64,000 nucleotides of DNA from Paracoccus kondratievae (GCF_009301415.1 NZ_CP045073.1:1379501-1443500); one strand, 5' to 3'. Positions 26,863-35,844 are shown, counted from the stretch's first letter. Notes: generated by a model from the letters alone, not told the origin. Translations and numbers: made by a program.

Positions 26863-27209
26863 GCACGCCACGCATGACAGTGCCGCTGGTCGTGGAATCC
26901 TCGGCCCGGTTGCCCGACGGGATGGGCGGCTTTCGCCAGTCCTGGCAGGAGGTCGGGCGGATCTGGGCCGAGATGCGCTCGGGCGCGGGTGGTGAACGTG
27001 TCGCCGCATTGGGGACGCAGAGCGTCGTGACCTGGCGGATCACCGTCAGGGCAGCGCCTGCGGGCGATACGCGCCGCCCGCGCCCCGGGCAGAGGTTGCG
27101 GCTGGGTGAGGGCGCGCAGGCGCGGCGCTTTCGCATCGACGCAGTCGCCGAAAGCGACCCCGGGGGGCGCTGGCTGGTCTGTATCGCGCAAGAGGAGATT
27201 CCGGCATGA
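26859..27209 (+). CDS. GTA head-tail joining (stopper) protein g7
   Basis: A 116-residue protein of the SPP1 gp16/HK97 head-closure type. The family-like segment GGFRQSWQEVGRIWAEM is followed by beta strands (TWRITVRAAPAG, FRIDAVAESD). It forms the ring below the adaptor that plugs the capsid and joins the tail. ATGA overlaps link it to g6 and g8. Confidence 0.85.
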   Translation: MSTPRMTVPLVVESSARLPDGMGGFRQSWQEVGRIWAEMRSGAGGERVAALGTQSVVTWRITVRAAPAGDTRRPRPGQRLRLGEGAQARRFRIDAVAESDPGGRWLVCIAQEEIPA

Positions 27210-27625
27210 GCTACCGGGCAACGGCTGCCTTGCAGGCGGCGGTTTATCAGGTGCTGCGCGATGATGCGGCGCTGCGCGAACTGGTCGGGGACGCGATCTA
27301 TGACGCGATGCCGGTTTCGGCCCCGGCAGGGGTTCATGTCGCGCTGGGTCCCGAAGAAGCGCGCGATGCGGGCGACATGACCGGGGCGGGGGCAGTGCAT
27401 GACCTGACCGTCTCGGTCTTGTCGGGGGCTGATGAGACCGGCGGTTTCGCGACGGTCAAGGCGGCGGCTGCTGCGGTCTGCGACGCACTGGAAAGTGCGG
27501 GCATGACCATCGGGTGTGGCCATCTGGCGGGGCTGTGGTTCCTGCGTGCCCGGGCACGACGGACGGAAAAAGGCGCGGGGCGGCGGGTCGATCTGACCTT
27601 TCGCGCGCGCATCGACCTTGGATGA
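27206..27625 (+). CDS. GTA tail terminator g8 (DUF3168)
   Basis: A 139-residue DUF3168 protein. The N-terminus LQAAVYQVLRDDAALRELVG and the pattern IYDAMPVSAPAGVHVALG are characteristic. It caps the tail tube at the head side in RcGTA. It is coupled to g7 by 4-nt overlap and followed after 12 nt by the major tail gene. Confidence 0.88.
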   Translation: MSYRATAALQAAVYQVLRDDAALRELVGDAIYDAMPVSAPAGVHVALGPEEARDAGDMTGAGAVHDLTVSVLSGADETGGFATVKAAAAAVCDALESAGMTIGCGHLAGLWFLRARARRTEKGAGRRVDLTFRARIDLG

Positions 27626-27637
27626 GGAGAAACGGTG

Positions 27638-28051
27638 ATGGCGGTTCAGAACGGACGCGACCTGCTGATCAAGATGGATATGACCGGCGACGGTCATTTC
27701 GAAACCATAGCCGGCCTGCGGGCGACCCGGCTGGGTTTCAATGCCGAGACTGTGGATGTGACGAGCCTGGAAAGCGAGGGTCGCTGGCGCGAACTGCTGG
27801 CGGGTGCGGGGGTGCGCTCGGCCAGCATCTCGGGCTCGGGTGTGTTCCGTGATGGCACGACGGATGAGCGTGCGCGGCAGGCCTTTTTTGATGGCGAGGT
27901 GCCGCGCTTTCAGGTGGTGATCCCGGATTTCGGCACGGTCGAGGGGGCGTTCCAGATCACGGCTTTGGAATATGCGGGTAGTTACAATGGCGAGGCAACC
28001 TATGAGATTTCCCTGGCAAGCGCGGGCCCGATCAGCTTTGTCGCGCTTTGA
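27638..28051 (+). CDS. GTA major tail tube protein g9
   Basis: A 137-residue tail tube subunit of the TP901-1 type. Family-like parts are GRDLLIKMDMTGDGHFETIA, DVTSLESEGRWRELLAG and SISGSGVFRDGTTDERARQ. The ATG at 27638 lies well behind the GAGGAGA site; a GTG directly before it is in frame too. The end overlaps g10 by about 50 nt. Confidence 0.9.
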   Translation: MAVQNGRDLLIKMDMTGDGHFETIAGLRATRLGFNAETVDVTSLESEGRWRELLAGAGVRSASISGSGVFRDGTTDERARQAFFDGEVPRFQVVIPDFGTVEGAFQITALEYAGSYNGEATYEISLASAGPISFVAL

Positions 28052-28370
28052 CGGCATCAACCCGCTTGCGGGTGAGGTCGAGATCTGGCTGGGCAGTCAG
28101 CGCCATGTCGCAAGGCTGACCCTGGGCGCGCTGGCTGCGCTTGAGGCCGAGCTGGGCGCCGAAAGCATGATCGCGCTGGTCGAGCGGTTCGAGGGTGGCC
28201 GCTTTTCCAGTCGTGACGTGATGGCGGTTCTGGTTGCGGGTCTGCGCGGCGGCGGCTGGACGGGCGGCATGGATGATCTGGCCTTGGCCGATCTGCGCGG
28301 CGGGCCGGTCGCGGCTGCTCATGCGGCTGCGGCGCTGTTGTCGCGCGCCTTTCGGATCGAGGGGACATGA
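28002..28370 (+). CDS. GTA protein g10 (tail assembly chaperone-like)
   Basis: A 122-residue protein of the GTA gp10 family, thought to chaperone tail assembly. The conserved core is NPLAGEVEIWLGSQRHVARL, then TLGALAALEAELG and DVMAVLVAGLRGGG. The homologous part starts only about 20 residues into the ORF, so the true start could be the TTG at 28038 near the g9 stop instead of the ATG at 28002. It overlaps g10.1 by ATGA. Confidence 0.8.
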   Translation: MRFPWQARARSALSRFDGINPLAGEVEIWLGSQRHVARLTLGALAALEAELGAESMIALVERFEGGRFSSRDVMAVLVAGLRGGGWTGGMDDLALADLRGGPVAAAHAAAALLSRAFRIEGT

Positions 28371-28705
28371 GTGGCGGGCTGGACTGGCCCGGGCTTTTGC
28401 GTGCCGGGCTGAGCCCCGCACGTCTGGGCGGTCTGGGCCTTACCCCCGGGCAGTTCTGGACGCTGACCCCGGCCGAGCTGGCGCTGATGCTGGGCGTCGA
28501 CCCGGCGCACGGCGGTGGCGCGATGACGCGTGCGCGGCTGGCCGAACTGGCCGCGCGCTATCCTGACCGGCCTGTCGGTCAGCATGAGAAAAAAGGAGGC
28601 GGCGGTGGTGACGAACAGGGACGGGCTTGGCCCGCTCGACGAGGACGAACAAGAGGCGCTGATCAAGGGGCTGGACGAGAATGCCCGGCTGACGGCAGCC
28701 TTTGA
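28367..28705 (+). CDS. GTA protein g10.1 (phage tail assembly chaperone, TAC_6-like) with unusual C-terminal extension
   Basis: The first ~70 residues match the small tail-chaperone family: LDWPGLLRAGLSPARLG, TPGQFWTLTPAELALMLG, MTRARLAELAARYPD. Members usually stop about here. In this ORF translation continues another ~40 residues through a Gly/Arg-rich, low-complexity tail (HEKKGGGGGDEQGRAWPARR) that lies entirely over the start of g11 in another frame. The overlap contains A6 followed by GGAGG, which is also the g11 ribosome site. The tail may be real read-out, or the site may permit frame slippage into g11. Confidence 0.75.
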   Translation: MSGGLDWPGLLRAGLSPARLGGLGLTPGQFWTLTPAELALMLGVDPAHGGGAMTRARLAELAARYPDRPVGQHEKKGGGGGDEQGRAWPARRGRTRGADQGAGRECPADGSL

Positions 28706-29273
28706 CGCTGAACTGGCCCGCCTGCGCGAGACCATGCTTTACACCAACCGCGAGGCCAGCACGCTGGCCTTTGGCATCGGTGCCGGGCTGCGCCGTGCGT
28801 TCTCGGGACTGGTTTTTGACGGCATGAAGCTGAGCGAGGCTCTGAAAGGCATCGCGCGCAGCATGGCGGATACCGCCTTTTCCCTGGCGATGAAGCCGGT
28901 CGAACAGGCGCTGGCCGGAGCCATCGCGCAGGGTGTGAACGGGATGGTCTCGGCGGTGCTGCCTTTTCGGGATGGCGCGGCCTTTGTGCAGGGTCGGGTC
29001 ATGCCCTTTGCCCGGGGTGGCGTGGTCAGTCAGCCGACCTTTTTCCCAATGCGCGGCGCGACCGGGCTGATGGGCGAGGCCGGACCCGAGGCGATCATGC
29101 CCCTGCGCCGCAGTGCTGATGGTCGGCTGGGTGTCGCGGCGGCGGGCGGCGGGCGGCCGGTGAATGTGACCTTCAATGTCTCGACCCCCGATGTCGCGGG
29201 GTTCCAGCGTAGTCAAAGCCAGATTGCCGCGCAGCTTGGCCGCATTCTGGCGCGCGGGGAAAGGAACGGGTGA
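28608..29273 (+). CDS. GTA tape measure protein g11
   Basis: A 221-residue tail tape measure protein, short like that of RcGTA and consistent with a short tail. The GTG at 28608 (MTNRDGLGPLDEDEQ) has GGAGG 8 nt upstream; GTG 28605 and ATG 28584 are in-frame alternatives. The N-terminal helix carries LTAAFDAELARLRETM. The C-terminal half has SMADTAFSLAMKPVEQALAG, GGVVSQPTFFPMRGATGLMG and EAGPEAIMPLRR, typical of GTA and lambdoid tape measure ends. Confidence 0.9.
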   Translation: MTNRDGLGPLDEDEQEALIKGLDENARLTAAFDAELARLRETMLYTNREASTLAFGIGAGLRRAFSGLVFDGMKLSEALKGIARSMADTAFSLAMKPVEQALAGAIAQGVNGMVSAVLPFRDGAAFVQGRVMPFARGGVVSQPTFFPMRGATGLMGEAGPEAIMPLRRSADGRLGVAAAGGGRPVNVTFNVSTPDVAGFQRSQSQIAAQLGRILARGERNG

Positions 29274-29276
29274 GCA

Positions 29277-29909
29277 ATGGCATTTCATGAGATCAGATTT
29301 CCGGCGAGCCTTTCCTTTGGCTCGGTCGGGGGGCCTGAGCGGCGCACCGAGATCGTCGCGCTGACCAACGGTTACGAAGAGCGCCGCACCCCATGGGCGC
29401 ATTCGCGGCGGCGCTATGATGCGGGGCTTGGCCTGCGCTCGCTTGACGATGTCGCGGCGCTGATTGCCTTTTTCGAGGCGCGGGCGGGCCAGATGCATGG
29501 TTTCCGCTGGAAGGACTGGGCCGATTACAAGTCATGCATCCCAAGTGCCGAGGTCACCTTTCAGGATCAGGAGATCGGGATCGGCGATGGGATGCAGCGT
29601 GAATTTGCGCTGTGCAAAGCATATGCCTCGGGGGTCGGTCGCTATCGGCGCCCGGTGATCAAGCCTGTCGAGGGCACGGTGCGTGCCGGCGTGGGGCATG
29701 TCGAAAAGCGCGAGGGCGTCGATTTCGAGGTCGATACGGCCACGGGGATCATTACCTTTGCCGCGCCGCCCGAGGCGGATGCCGTAGTGACCGCGGGGTT
29801 CGAGTTCGACGTACCGGTGCGCTTTGACGCCGACCGTATCGCGGTGTCGGTCGCTTCGTTTCAGGCGGGCGAGCTGCCTCAGGTCCCGGTGGTGGAGGTG
29901 CGGCCATGA
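29277..29909 (+). CDS. GTA distal tail protein g12 (DUF2460)
   Basis: A 210-residue DUF2460 protein that forms the distal tail ring. Signatures include FHEIRFPASLSFGSVGGPER, SLDDVAALIAFFEARAGQMH, GFRWKDWADYKS and RRPVIKPVEGTVR. It begins 3 nt after g11 and overlaps g13 by 4 nt. Confidence 0.93.
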   Translation: MAFHEIRFPASLSFGSVGGPERRTEIVALTNGYEERRTPWAHSRRRYDAGLGLRSLDDVAALIAFFEARAGQMHGFRWKDWADYKSCIPSAEVTFQDQEIGIGDGMQREFALCKAYASGVGRYRRPVIKPVEGTVRAGVGHVEKREGVDFEVDTATGIITFAAPPEADAVVTAGFEFDVPVRFDADRIAVSVASFQAGELPQVPVVEVRP

Positions 29910-30724
29910 GCGGGACAATTGCGCGCGCATGGGCGGTACGGCGGCGCGACGGGCTGGAGCTTGGCTTTACCGATCATGACCGGGAACTGGGCTTTGAGGA
30001 TATCACCTTCCGGCCTGATTCAGGGCTGAGTGCGCGGGCATTGGTGCAGGGCCTTGGCCTGTCGGTTGACAACAGCGAAGCCATGGGCGCGCTGTCGGAT
30101 GCCGCGATCACCGAGCAGGACCTGATGGCCGGGCGCTGGGACAGTGCCGAGGTTCGCCTGTGGGAGGTGGACTGGTCCAACGCTGCTAACCGGCAGCTGA
30201 TCTTTCGTGGCCATCTGGGCGAGGTAGTGCGCAGTGGCGCGGCTTTTAGTGCCGAGTTGCGCGGACTTTCCGAACCTTTGAACAAGGCGCAGGGCCGGGT
30301 CTATCACCCGCGCTGCTCGGCGGTGCTGGGCGACGGCAAATGCCGATTTGATCTGTCTAAGCCCGGCTATTCGGCCGAAGGCGTGGTACTGGCCGACGAG
30401 GGCGGACGGCTGACGCTTTCGGGTATTGCGGGCCATGATCCGGGTTGGTTCGAGCACGGCCGGCTGATCATGCTGTCCGGTGCTGCCGAGGGGCTGTCGG
30501 CCATGGTCAAGGCGGATGTTGCCCAGCCGGGCAACCGGCGTGCGGTTGGATTGTGGACGGCGCTGGGCATTCAACCCGTCGCCGGGGACCGCGTGCGGCT
30601 GGTGGCCGGCTGCGACAAGCGCGGCGAGACTTGCCGGATGAAGTTCCTCAATTACCTGAACTTTCGCGGCTTTCCTCATTTGCCTCCTGAGGATTGGCTG
30701 ATCGCGCCCAAGGTGAACCGATGA
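29906..30724 (+). CDS. GTA hub protein g13 (DUF2163)
   Basis: A 272-residue DUF2163 protein, the trimeric hub at the tail tip. The start RAWAVRRRDGLELGFTDHDR is diagnostic. Four cysteines in CSAVLGDGKC and CDKRGETC match those that bind an iron-sulfur cluster in the RcGTA hub. The C-terminus LNYLNFRGFPHLPPEDWL is highly conserved. It is coupled by ATGA to both g12 and g14. Confidence 0.93.
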   Translation: MSGTIARAWAVRRRDGLELGFTDHDRELGFEDITFRPDSGLSARALVQGLGLSVDNSEAMGALSDAAITEQDLMAGRWDSAEVRLWEVDWSNAANRQLIFRGHLGEVVRSGAAFSAELRGLSEPLNKAQGRVYHPRCSAVLGDGKCRFDLSKPGYSAEGVVLADEGGRLTLSGIAGHDPGWFEHGRLIMLSGAAEGLSAMVKADVAQPGNRRAVGLWTALGIQPVAGDRVRLVAGCDKRGETCRMKFLNYLNFRGFPHLPPEDWLIAPKVNR

Positions 30725-31158
30725 GCGTGGCTGCGGGACTGGCGGCAGTGGCGGCCGCGCGGGCGTGGATCGGCACGCCCTATGTTCATCAAGGATCGGT
30801 TCGGGGGGCGGGGGCGGATTGTCTGGGGCTGGTGCGCGGTATCTGGCGCGAACTTTACGGGACCGACCCCGAGCCTATGCCGGCCTATACCCCCGACTGG
30901 GGTGAGGTCGGCGGGACCGAGCTTATCCTGGGTGGTGCGGGGCGCTATCTGCTGCCCGCCCAAGATGAGCAGCCGGGCGATGTGCTGGTCTTTCGCATGA
31001 GGGCCGGGGCTATCGCCAAGCATCTGGGAATATTGGCGGAAATTGGTGCAGAGGCGCGTTTCATCCATGCCTATGACCGGCATGGGGTGGTGGACAGTCC
31101 GCTGTCGGCGCCGTGGCGGGCGCGGATTGCGGGACGTTTCCGGTTTCCGCCTCTTTGA
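30721..31158 (+). CDS. GTA NlpC/P60 peptidase g14
   Basis: A 145-residue cell-wall peptidase carried at the tail tip, thought to open recipient peptidoglycan for DNA entry. The NlpC/P60 triad appears as Cys34 in GADCLGLVRG, a His in AIAKHLGIL and a downstream polar residue near FIHAYDRHGVV. AAARAWIGTPYVHQGSVRG is the usual N-terminal strand. ATG 30721 overlaps the g13 stop. Confidence 0.93.
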   Translation: MSVAAGLAAVAAARAWIGTPYVHQGSVRGAGADCLGLVRGIWRELYGTDPEPMPAYTPDWGEVGGTELILGGAGRYLLPAQDEQPGDVLVFRMRAGAIAKHLGILAEIGAEARFIHAYDRHGVVDSPLSAPWRARIAGRFRFPPL

Positions 31159-31176
31159 GGGAAAGGTTAGGGCGCA

Positions 31177-34100
31177 ATGGCGACGATTCTGCTGGCGGCG
31201 GTCGGGGCATCGCTGGGTTCGGGCTTTGGCGGCACGGTTCTGGGGCTTTCGGGCGCGGTAATTGGCCGGGCGGTCGGGGCGACGCTGGGGCGGGTGATTG
31301 ATCAGCGTCTTTTGGGCGGTGGCTCGAAGGCGGTTGAGACGGGGCGCGTGGACCGGCTGCGCATTCAGACTGCGGGCGAGGGAACCTCGATCCCGAGGCT
31401 GTGGGGCCAGATGCGGCTGCCCGGGCACGCGATCTGGGCCGGTCCCGTGGTCGAGACCCGGCGTGAGCATGGCGGTGGCAAGGGCTCGGGTCCCAGTGTG
31501 ACCGAGATCGGCTATCGGCTGAGCTTTGCCCTTGCACTGTGCGAGGGGCCGATCCTTGGTGTCGGGCGGGTCTGGGCGGATGGAGAGGAGGTCTCGGCCG
31601 ATGATCTGAACATGCGGGTCTATCCGGGGGACGAAGATCAGCTGCCCGATCCGGCCATTGCCGCGCAGGAGGGGGATGATGCCCCTGCCTATCGCGGCAT
31701 TGCCTATGTCGTCTTCGAGGAGCTGGCACTTGAGAAATGGGGCAACCGCGTTCCGCAGCTTTCGTTCGAGGTGACCCGGGCAGCAAAGGACGGTCGCGGC
31801 CTGTCGCGTGAGGTGCAGGCAGTGGCAATGATCCCCGGTACCGGAGAGTACTCTTTGGCTACCACGGCGGTCAGCCTGGATCTGGGCCTAGGCGAGACGC
31901 AGGTCATCAATCACAACACACCTTTGGCTGCGAGCGATTTCCGCGCCTCGATGCGGACGCTGGGGCGCGAGTTGCCGAATGTCGGTTCGGTCTCGCTGGT
32001 GGTGTCATGGTTTGGCGATGACCTGCGCGCGGGTGAATGCCTTGTGCAGCCAAAAGTTGAAGATCGCAGCCGTGACGGACGTGAGATGGCCTGGCGCGCT
32101 GGCGGCATCGGGCGGGGTGAGGCGGGTGAGGTCGCGCGCGTGAACGACCGGCCGATCTATGGGGGCACTCCGGCCGATGCCTCGGTGATCGAGGCGCTGC
32201 GGGCGATTGCTGCAAGTGGCCGGAAGGGGGTGTTCTATCCGTTCATCCTGATGGAGCAGCTGGCCGGCAACCGTCGCCCCGACCCGTGGAGCGGCGCTGT
32301 GCATCAGCCGGTCATGCCATGGCGGGGCCGGATCACCACCAGTATCGCCGCGGGCCGCGATGGCAGTCCCGCGGGCACGGAGACGGCTGAAGCCGAGGTG
32401 AGGCGATTTTTCGGCTCTGCCGAGGTGCGGCATTTCTCGCGCGATGGCACGGTCATTTCCTACAGTGGGCCGCAGGAGTGGTCTTATCGCCGGTTCATCC
32501 TGCACTACGCCCATCTATGCGCGGCTGCAGGGGGGATCGACGCCTTTCTGATCGGCTCGGAGATGGTAGGTCTGACGACGATCATGGGGTCGGGCCACTC
32601 ATTCCCTGCGGTCGATGAGCTGCGCCGGCTGGCGGCCGATGTGCGTGCCATTCTGGGACAGGGGGTCAAGATCGGCTATGCCGCTGACTGGTCGGAATAT
32701 TTCGGCCATCACCCCGGCAACGGCGATGTACATTTCCATCTGGACCCGCTGTGGGCGGACAGGAACATCGATTTCATCGGTATCGACAATTACATGCCGC
32801 TGTCGGATTGGCGCGAGGGTGAGGACCATCTGGACGTCCATTTCGGCCGCATCGACAATCCCGCCTATCTGCGCGGCAATGTTGCGGGGGGAGAGGGTTA
32901 CGACTGGTATTACGCCAGTGATGCCGACCGGCAGGCGCAGCGTCGCACCTTGATCGAGGACGGGGCGCATCACGAGCACTGGATCTGGCGCTACAAGGAT
33001 ATCCATGGCTGGTGGCAGAACCGCCATCACGATCGCATCAGAGGCGTGCGGCAGGCCAGGCCCACCGCATGGGTGCCGCGCAGCAAGCCGGTCTGGTTTA
33101 CCGAGATGGGCTGTGCCGCGCTGGATAAGGGCACCAACCAGCCCAACAAGTTCCTTGATGCGATGAGTTCGGAATCGATGTTGCCCCACTTCTCGGACGG
33201 GCGGCGGGATGACGTGATTCAGGCGGCCTATATACGGGCGATGACCGAGTACTGGTCCGACCCGGCCAACAACCCTGCCCGTGCCGCCTATGGCCGGACG
33301 GGTGCAGGCCGGATGATCGACATGGATCGCGCGCATGTCTGGTGCTGGGACGCGCGGCCCTATCCGGCCTTTCCCGCCCGTACCGACCTGTGGTCGGATG
33401 GCCCGGCATGGGAGCGGGGTCACTGGCTGAACGGTCGTGCTGGTGCCGTGCCTCTGGCCGATGTCGTGGCCGAGATCTGCCATGAGGCAGGCGTGCGGGC
33501 CTTTGACGTCGAGGGCTTGCGGGGGTTGGTGCGGGGATATGTGCTTTCTGGTTCTGAAAGCGGTCGCGCGGCATTGCAGCCCCTGATGCTGGCGCATGGG
33601 TTCGATGCCGTCGAACGTGACGGTGTCCTGCGCTTTGTCATGCGCGGCGCGCGCGTCGATGCCGAGCTTGGTCCCGATGACATGGCGCTGGCCGAGGAGA
33701 TCCAGTCTGTCGAGGTCCGGCGTGCCGCCGATGCCGAGATGGTTGGTCGTATCCGTCTGTCCCATGTCGAGGCCGGGGGTGATTATGCCGTGCGCACGGC
33801 TGAGACGATGATGCCGGGGGCAGAATTCCTGCCGGTCTCGGACAGTGAGCTGGCCATGTCGCTGACACGCGGCGAAGGTCGGGCGCTGGCCGAGCGCTGG
33901 CTGGCAGAGGCAGCGGTTGCGCGGGACGGGGTGCGCTTTGCCCTGCCGCCCTCGCTGGGGCATCTGGGGCCGGGTGATGTGGTGCGGCTGGCCGAACCCC
34001 GGGCCGAGACGAAACGCTGGCGCATCGACCGTGTCGAGCGGGCGGGTGCGATCACCGTCGATGCGGTGCGGGTCGAACCGGGGGTCTATCGTCCCGCCCG

Positions 34101-35070
34101 GGTCGCCGGAGGAGAGACGGTCCTGCGTCCCTTTGTCCCGCCGATCCCGGTCTGGCCGGTGTTTCTGGATCTGCCGTTGCTGCGCGGGGACGAGGCGCCC
34201 CATGCGCCGCATCTTGCGGTGACGGCGACGCCATGGCCGGGGGCGGCAGCGGTCTGGGACTCGGCGCAGAAAACCGGCGGGTATCGGTTGAACCTGACGC
34301 TTGCTGAGCCTTCGATTATGGGGCGTACTGAAAACCCGCTTGCTGCGGCCCGGCCCGGGGTTTGGGACCGTGGCCCCGCACTGCGTCTGAGGGTCAAGGG
34401 GGGTAATCTGCGCTCGGCCTCAGAGGAGGCGCTGATGGCGGGGGCGAACCTGCTGGCCATCGGCGACGGTTCGCCCGAGGGGTGGGAGCTTTTGCAGTTT
34501 GCCGAGGCGCGCCTGATCTCGGCCGGTTTGTGGGAGATATCGACCCGGCTGCGCGGGCAGGCGGGTACAGATGCCTTTATGCCCTTGGTCTGGCCTGTGG
34601 GCAGCATTGTTGTCTTACTGGATGGTGCGGCGCAGCAGGTGGATCTGCCGCCCTCGGCCCGCAATCAGCTGCGTCACTGGCGTGTCGGTCCGGCGGTGCG
34701 TGCTCCCGATGATCCGAGCTATCGCCATATCGCCATGGCGTTCCGAGGCGCTGGGCTGCGGCCGCTGTCGCCCTGTCATCTGGAGATGCGCGGCCGGGTT
34801 GCGACCTGGATCCGCCGCACGCGGATACAGGGCGACGGCTGGGAGGGGGCTGACGTCCCCTTGGGCGAGACGCAGGAGCGTTACTTGGTCCGGCTGGTTC
34901 GGGACGACGGGCATGTACTGGCACGTGCCGTGGTCGATGAGCCGCGCTGGACGGTACCCGCGGATGTTTGGGCCGAGGCCGCAACAGGAGGCGGCCTTGC
35001 CCTTGAGGTTGCCCAGCTTTCCGACCTGTTCGGAGCGGGTCCCTATGCAAAAAGGATGATCCATGTCTGA
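31177..35070 (+). CDS. GTA baseplate/host-interaction protein g15
   Basis: The largest GTA gene, 1297 residues, called the megatron in RcGTA structural work. An N-terminal Gly/Ala-rich hydrophobic stretch (residues ~1-45) may contact the cell membrane. A tail-hub-like region and a TIM-barrel (glycoside-hydrolase-like) domain follow, around residues 430-700, with FLIGSEMVGLTTI, DNYMPLSDWREGED and KPVWFTEMGCAALDKGTN. After that comes a phage tail domain with GYVLSGSESGRAALQPLM. The C-terminal region is beta-rich. It is intact, without internal stops, and overlaps the next gene by 8 nt. Confidence 0.93.
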   Translation: MATILLAAVGASLGSGFGGTVLGLSGAVIGRAVGATLGRVIDQRLLGGGSKAVETGRVDRLRIQTAGEGTSIPRLWGQMRLPGHAIWAGPVVETRREHGGGKGSGPSVTEIGYRLSFALALCEGPILGVGRVWADGEEVSADDLNMRVYPGDEDQLPDPAIAAQEGDDAPAYRGIAYVVFEELALEKWGNRVPQLSFEVTRAAKDGRGLSREVQAVAMIPGTGEYSLATTAVSLDLGLGETQVINHNTPLAASDFRASMRTLGRELPNVGSVSLVVSWFGDDLRAGECLVQPKVEDRSRDGREMAWRAGGIGRGEAGEVARVNDRPIYGGTPADASVIEALRAIAASGRKGVFYPFILMEQLAGNRRPDPWSGAVHQPVMPWRGRITTSIAAGRDGSPAGTETAEAEVRRFFGSAEVRHFSRDGTVISYSGPQEWSYRRFILHYAHLCAAAGGIDAFLIGSEMVGLTTIMGSGHSFPAVDELRRLAADVRAILGQGVKIGYAADWSEYFGHHPGNGDVHFHLDPLWADRNIDFIGIDNYMPLSDWREGEDHLDVHFGRIDNPAYLRGNVAGGEGYDWYYASDADRQAQRRTLIEDGAHHEHWIWRYKDIHGWWQNRHHDRIRGVRQARPTAWVPRSKPVWFTEMGCAALDKGTNQPNKFLDAMSSESMLPHFSDGRRDDVIQAAYIRAMTEYWSDPANNPARAAYGRTGAGRMIDMDRAHVWCWDARPYPAFPARTDLWSDGPAWERGHWLNGRAGAVPLADVVAEICHEAGVRAFDVEGLRGLVRGYVLSGSESGRAALQPLMLAHGFDAVERDGVLRFVMRGARVDAELGPDDMALAEEIQSVEVRRAADAEMVGRIRLSHVEAGGDYAVRTAETMMPGAEFLPVSDSELAMSLTRGEGRALAERWLAEAAVARDGVRFALPPSLGHLGPGDVVRLAEPRAETKRWRIDRVERAGAITVDAVRVEPGVYRPARVAGGETVLRPFVPPIPVWPVFLDLPLLRGDEAPHAPHLAVTATPWPGAAAVWDSAQKTGGYRLNLTLAEPSIMGRTENPLAAARPGVWDRGPALRLRVKGGNLRSASEEALMAGANLLAIGDGSPEGWELLQFAEARLISAGLWEISTRLRGQAGTDAFMPLVWPVGSIVVLLDGAAQQVDLPPSARNQLRHWRVGPAVRAPDDPSYRHIAMAFRGAGLRPLSPCHLEMRGRVATWIRRTRIQGDGWEGADVPLGETQERYLVRLVRDDGHVLARAVVDEPRWTVPADVWAEAATGGGLALEVAQLSDLFGAGPYAKRMIHV

Positions 35071-35785
35071 GAATACGACCGCCAACTGCGACCTGCCGCT
35101 GCTGATGCCGGCGCAGGCGCAAAAACATGTCACCGTCAACGAGGCGCTGATGCGCCTGGACGGTCAGGTCGATCTGGTCATGCAAAGCGTGACGCGTATC
35201 AATCCGCCCGATACGGTGGCCGAAGGGCTGTGTTGGGGTGTGCCGCAAGGTGCGGTCAACGCCTGGGAGGGGCAGGGCGGCAAGATCGCCATTGGCGCAA
35301 ACGGAGGCTGGATCTTTGTTCAGCCGGGCTTTGGCCGCCGCGCGATCATTGCCGATGAAGGGGTGACGGCGATCCATGACGGTTCACACTGGGTGCCGGG
35401 TGCGGTGACGCTGGGCCGCCATGGTTCGGGGCTGCTTGCGCGGCAGCTGTCCGAGGATGTTGCGCTGGGGCAGGGCCCCTCATTCGATACGGCGATATTC
35501 ATTCCCGCGGGGGCGCTGGTCTTCGGCGCGACGGCGCGGGTGATCGAGGGGATCACGGGTGGCGCGACCTCATGGTCGCTGGGCACGCCGGGCAATGCAG
35601 ACAGTCTTGTCCGGTTTGGCCAGGGGCTTGGCAAGGCGCAGGGCTCATGGGCGCGGGGGCTTTTGTCGCCACCCATGGTGTTCTGGGAGCCTGTGCCACT
35701 GAGGCTGACTGCAAAGGGCGGCCAGTTCGCTGGTGGCAAGGTGCGTGTCGTCCTGCATTGGTGGGAATTGCGGCTGCCGGATTGA
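35063..35785 (+). CDS. DUF2793 protein, probable GTA tail fibre or accessory
   Basis: A 240-residue protein with the DUF2793 domain in its first half: LPLLMPAQAQKHVTVNEALM, WEGQGGKIAIGANGGWIF and DGSHWVP. The second half is a beta-rich domain with a lectin-like look (TGGATSWSLGTPGNAD, VRVVLHWWEL). It overlaps g15 and ends the co-directional GTA run. Proteins of this type follow g15 in many Rhodobacterales. A receptor-binding role is inferred from position and domain type. Confidence 0.8.
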   Translation: MSENTTANCDLPLLMPAQAQKHVTVNEALMRLDGQVDLVMQSVTRINPPDTVAEGLCWGVPQGAVNAWEGQGGKIAIGANGGWIFVQPGFGRRAIIADEGVTAIHDGSHWVPGAVTLGRHGSGLLARQLSEDVALGQGPSFDTAIFIPAGALVFGATARVIEGITGGATSWSLGTPGNADSLVRFGQGLGKAQGSWARGLLSPPMVFWEPVPLRLTAKGGQFAGGKVRVVLHWWELRLPD

Positions 35786-35795
35786 GCAGACTTTT

Positions 35796-35844
35796 CGCGC
35801 CCGTCGGTTTCCGCTAGACTCGGTGAATGAAACTGACGGGCGCG
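35796..35844 (+). promoter_or_regulatory. Stem-loop in the cysE leader covering its ribosome-binding region
   Basis: CGCGCCCGTC-G-GTTTC (35796-35811) pairs with GAAAC-T-GACGGGCGCG (35829-35844). That is 15 Watson-Crick pairs and one G-T, with a 17-nt loop. The stem ends 5 nt before the cysE ATG and so covers the region where a ribosome site should be. No T-run follows. It could fold as RNA control element or mark the end of GTA transcripts. Confidence 0.55.

Noticed and set aside
28360..28372. Programmed -1 frameshift between g10 and g10.1
   Set aside because: The genes share a simple ATGA stop-start overlap with no slippery heptamer, so coupled reinitiation explains the arrangement.
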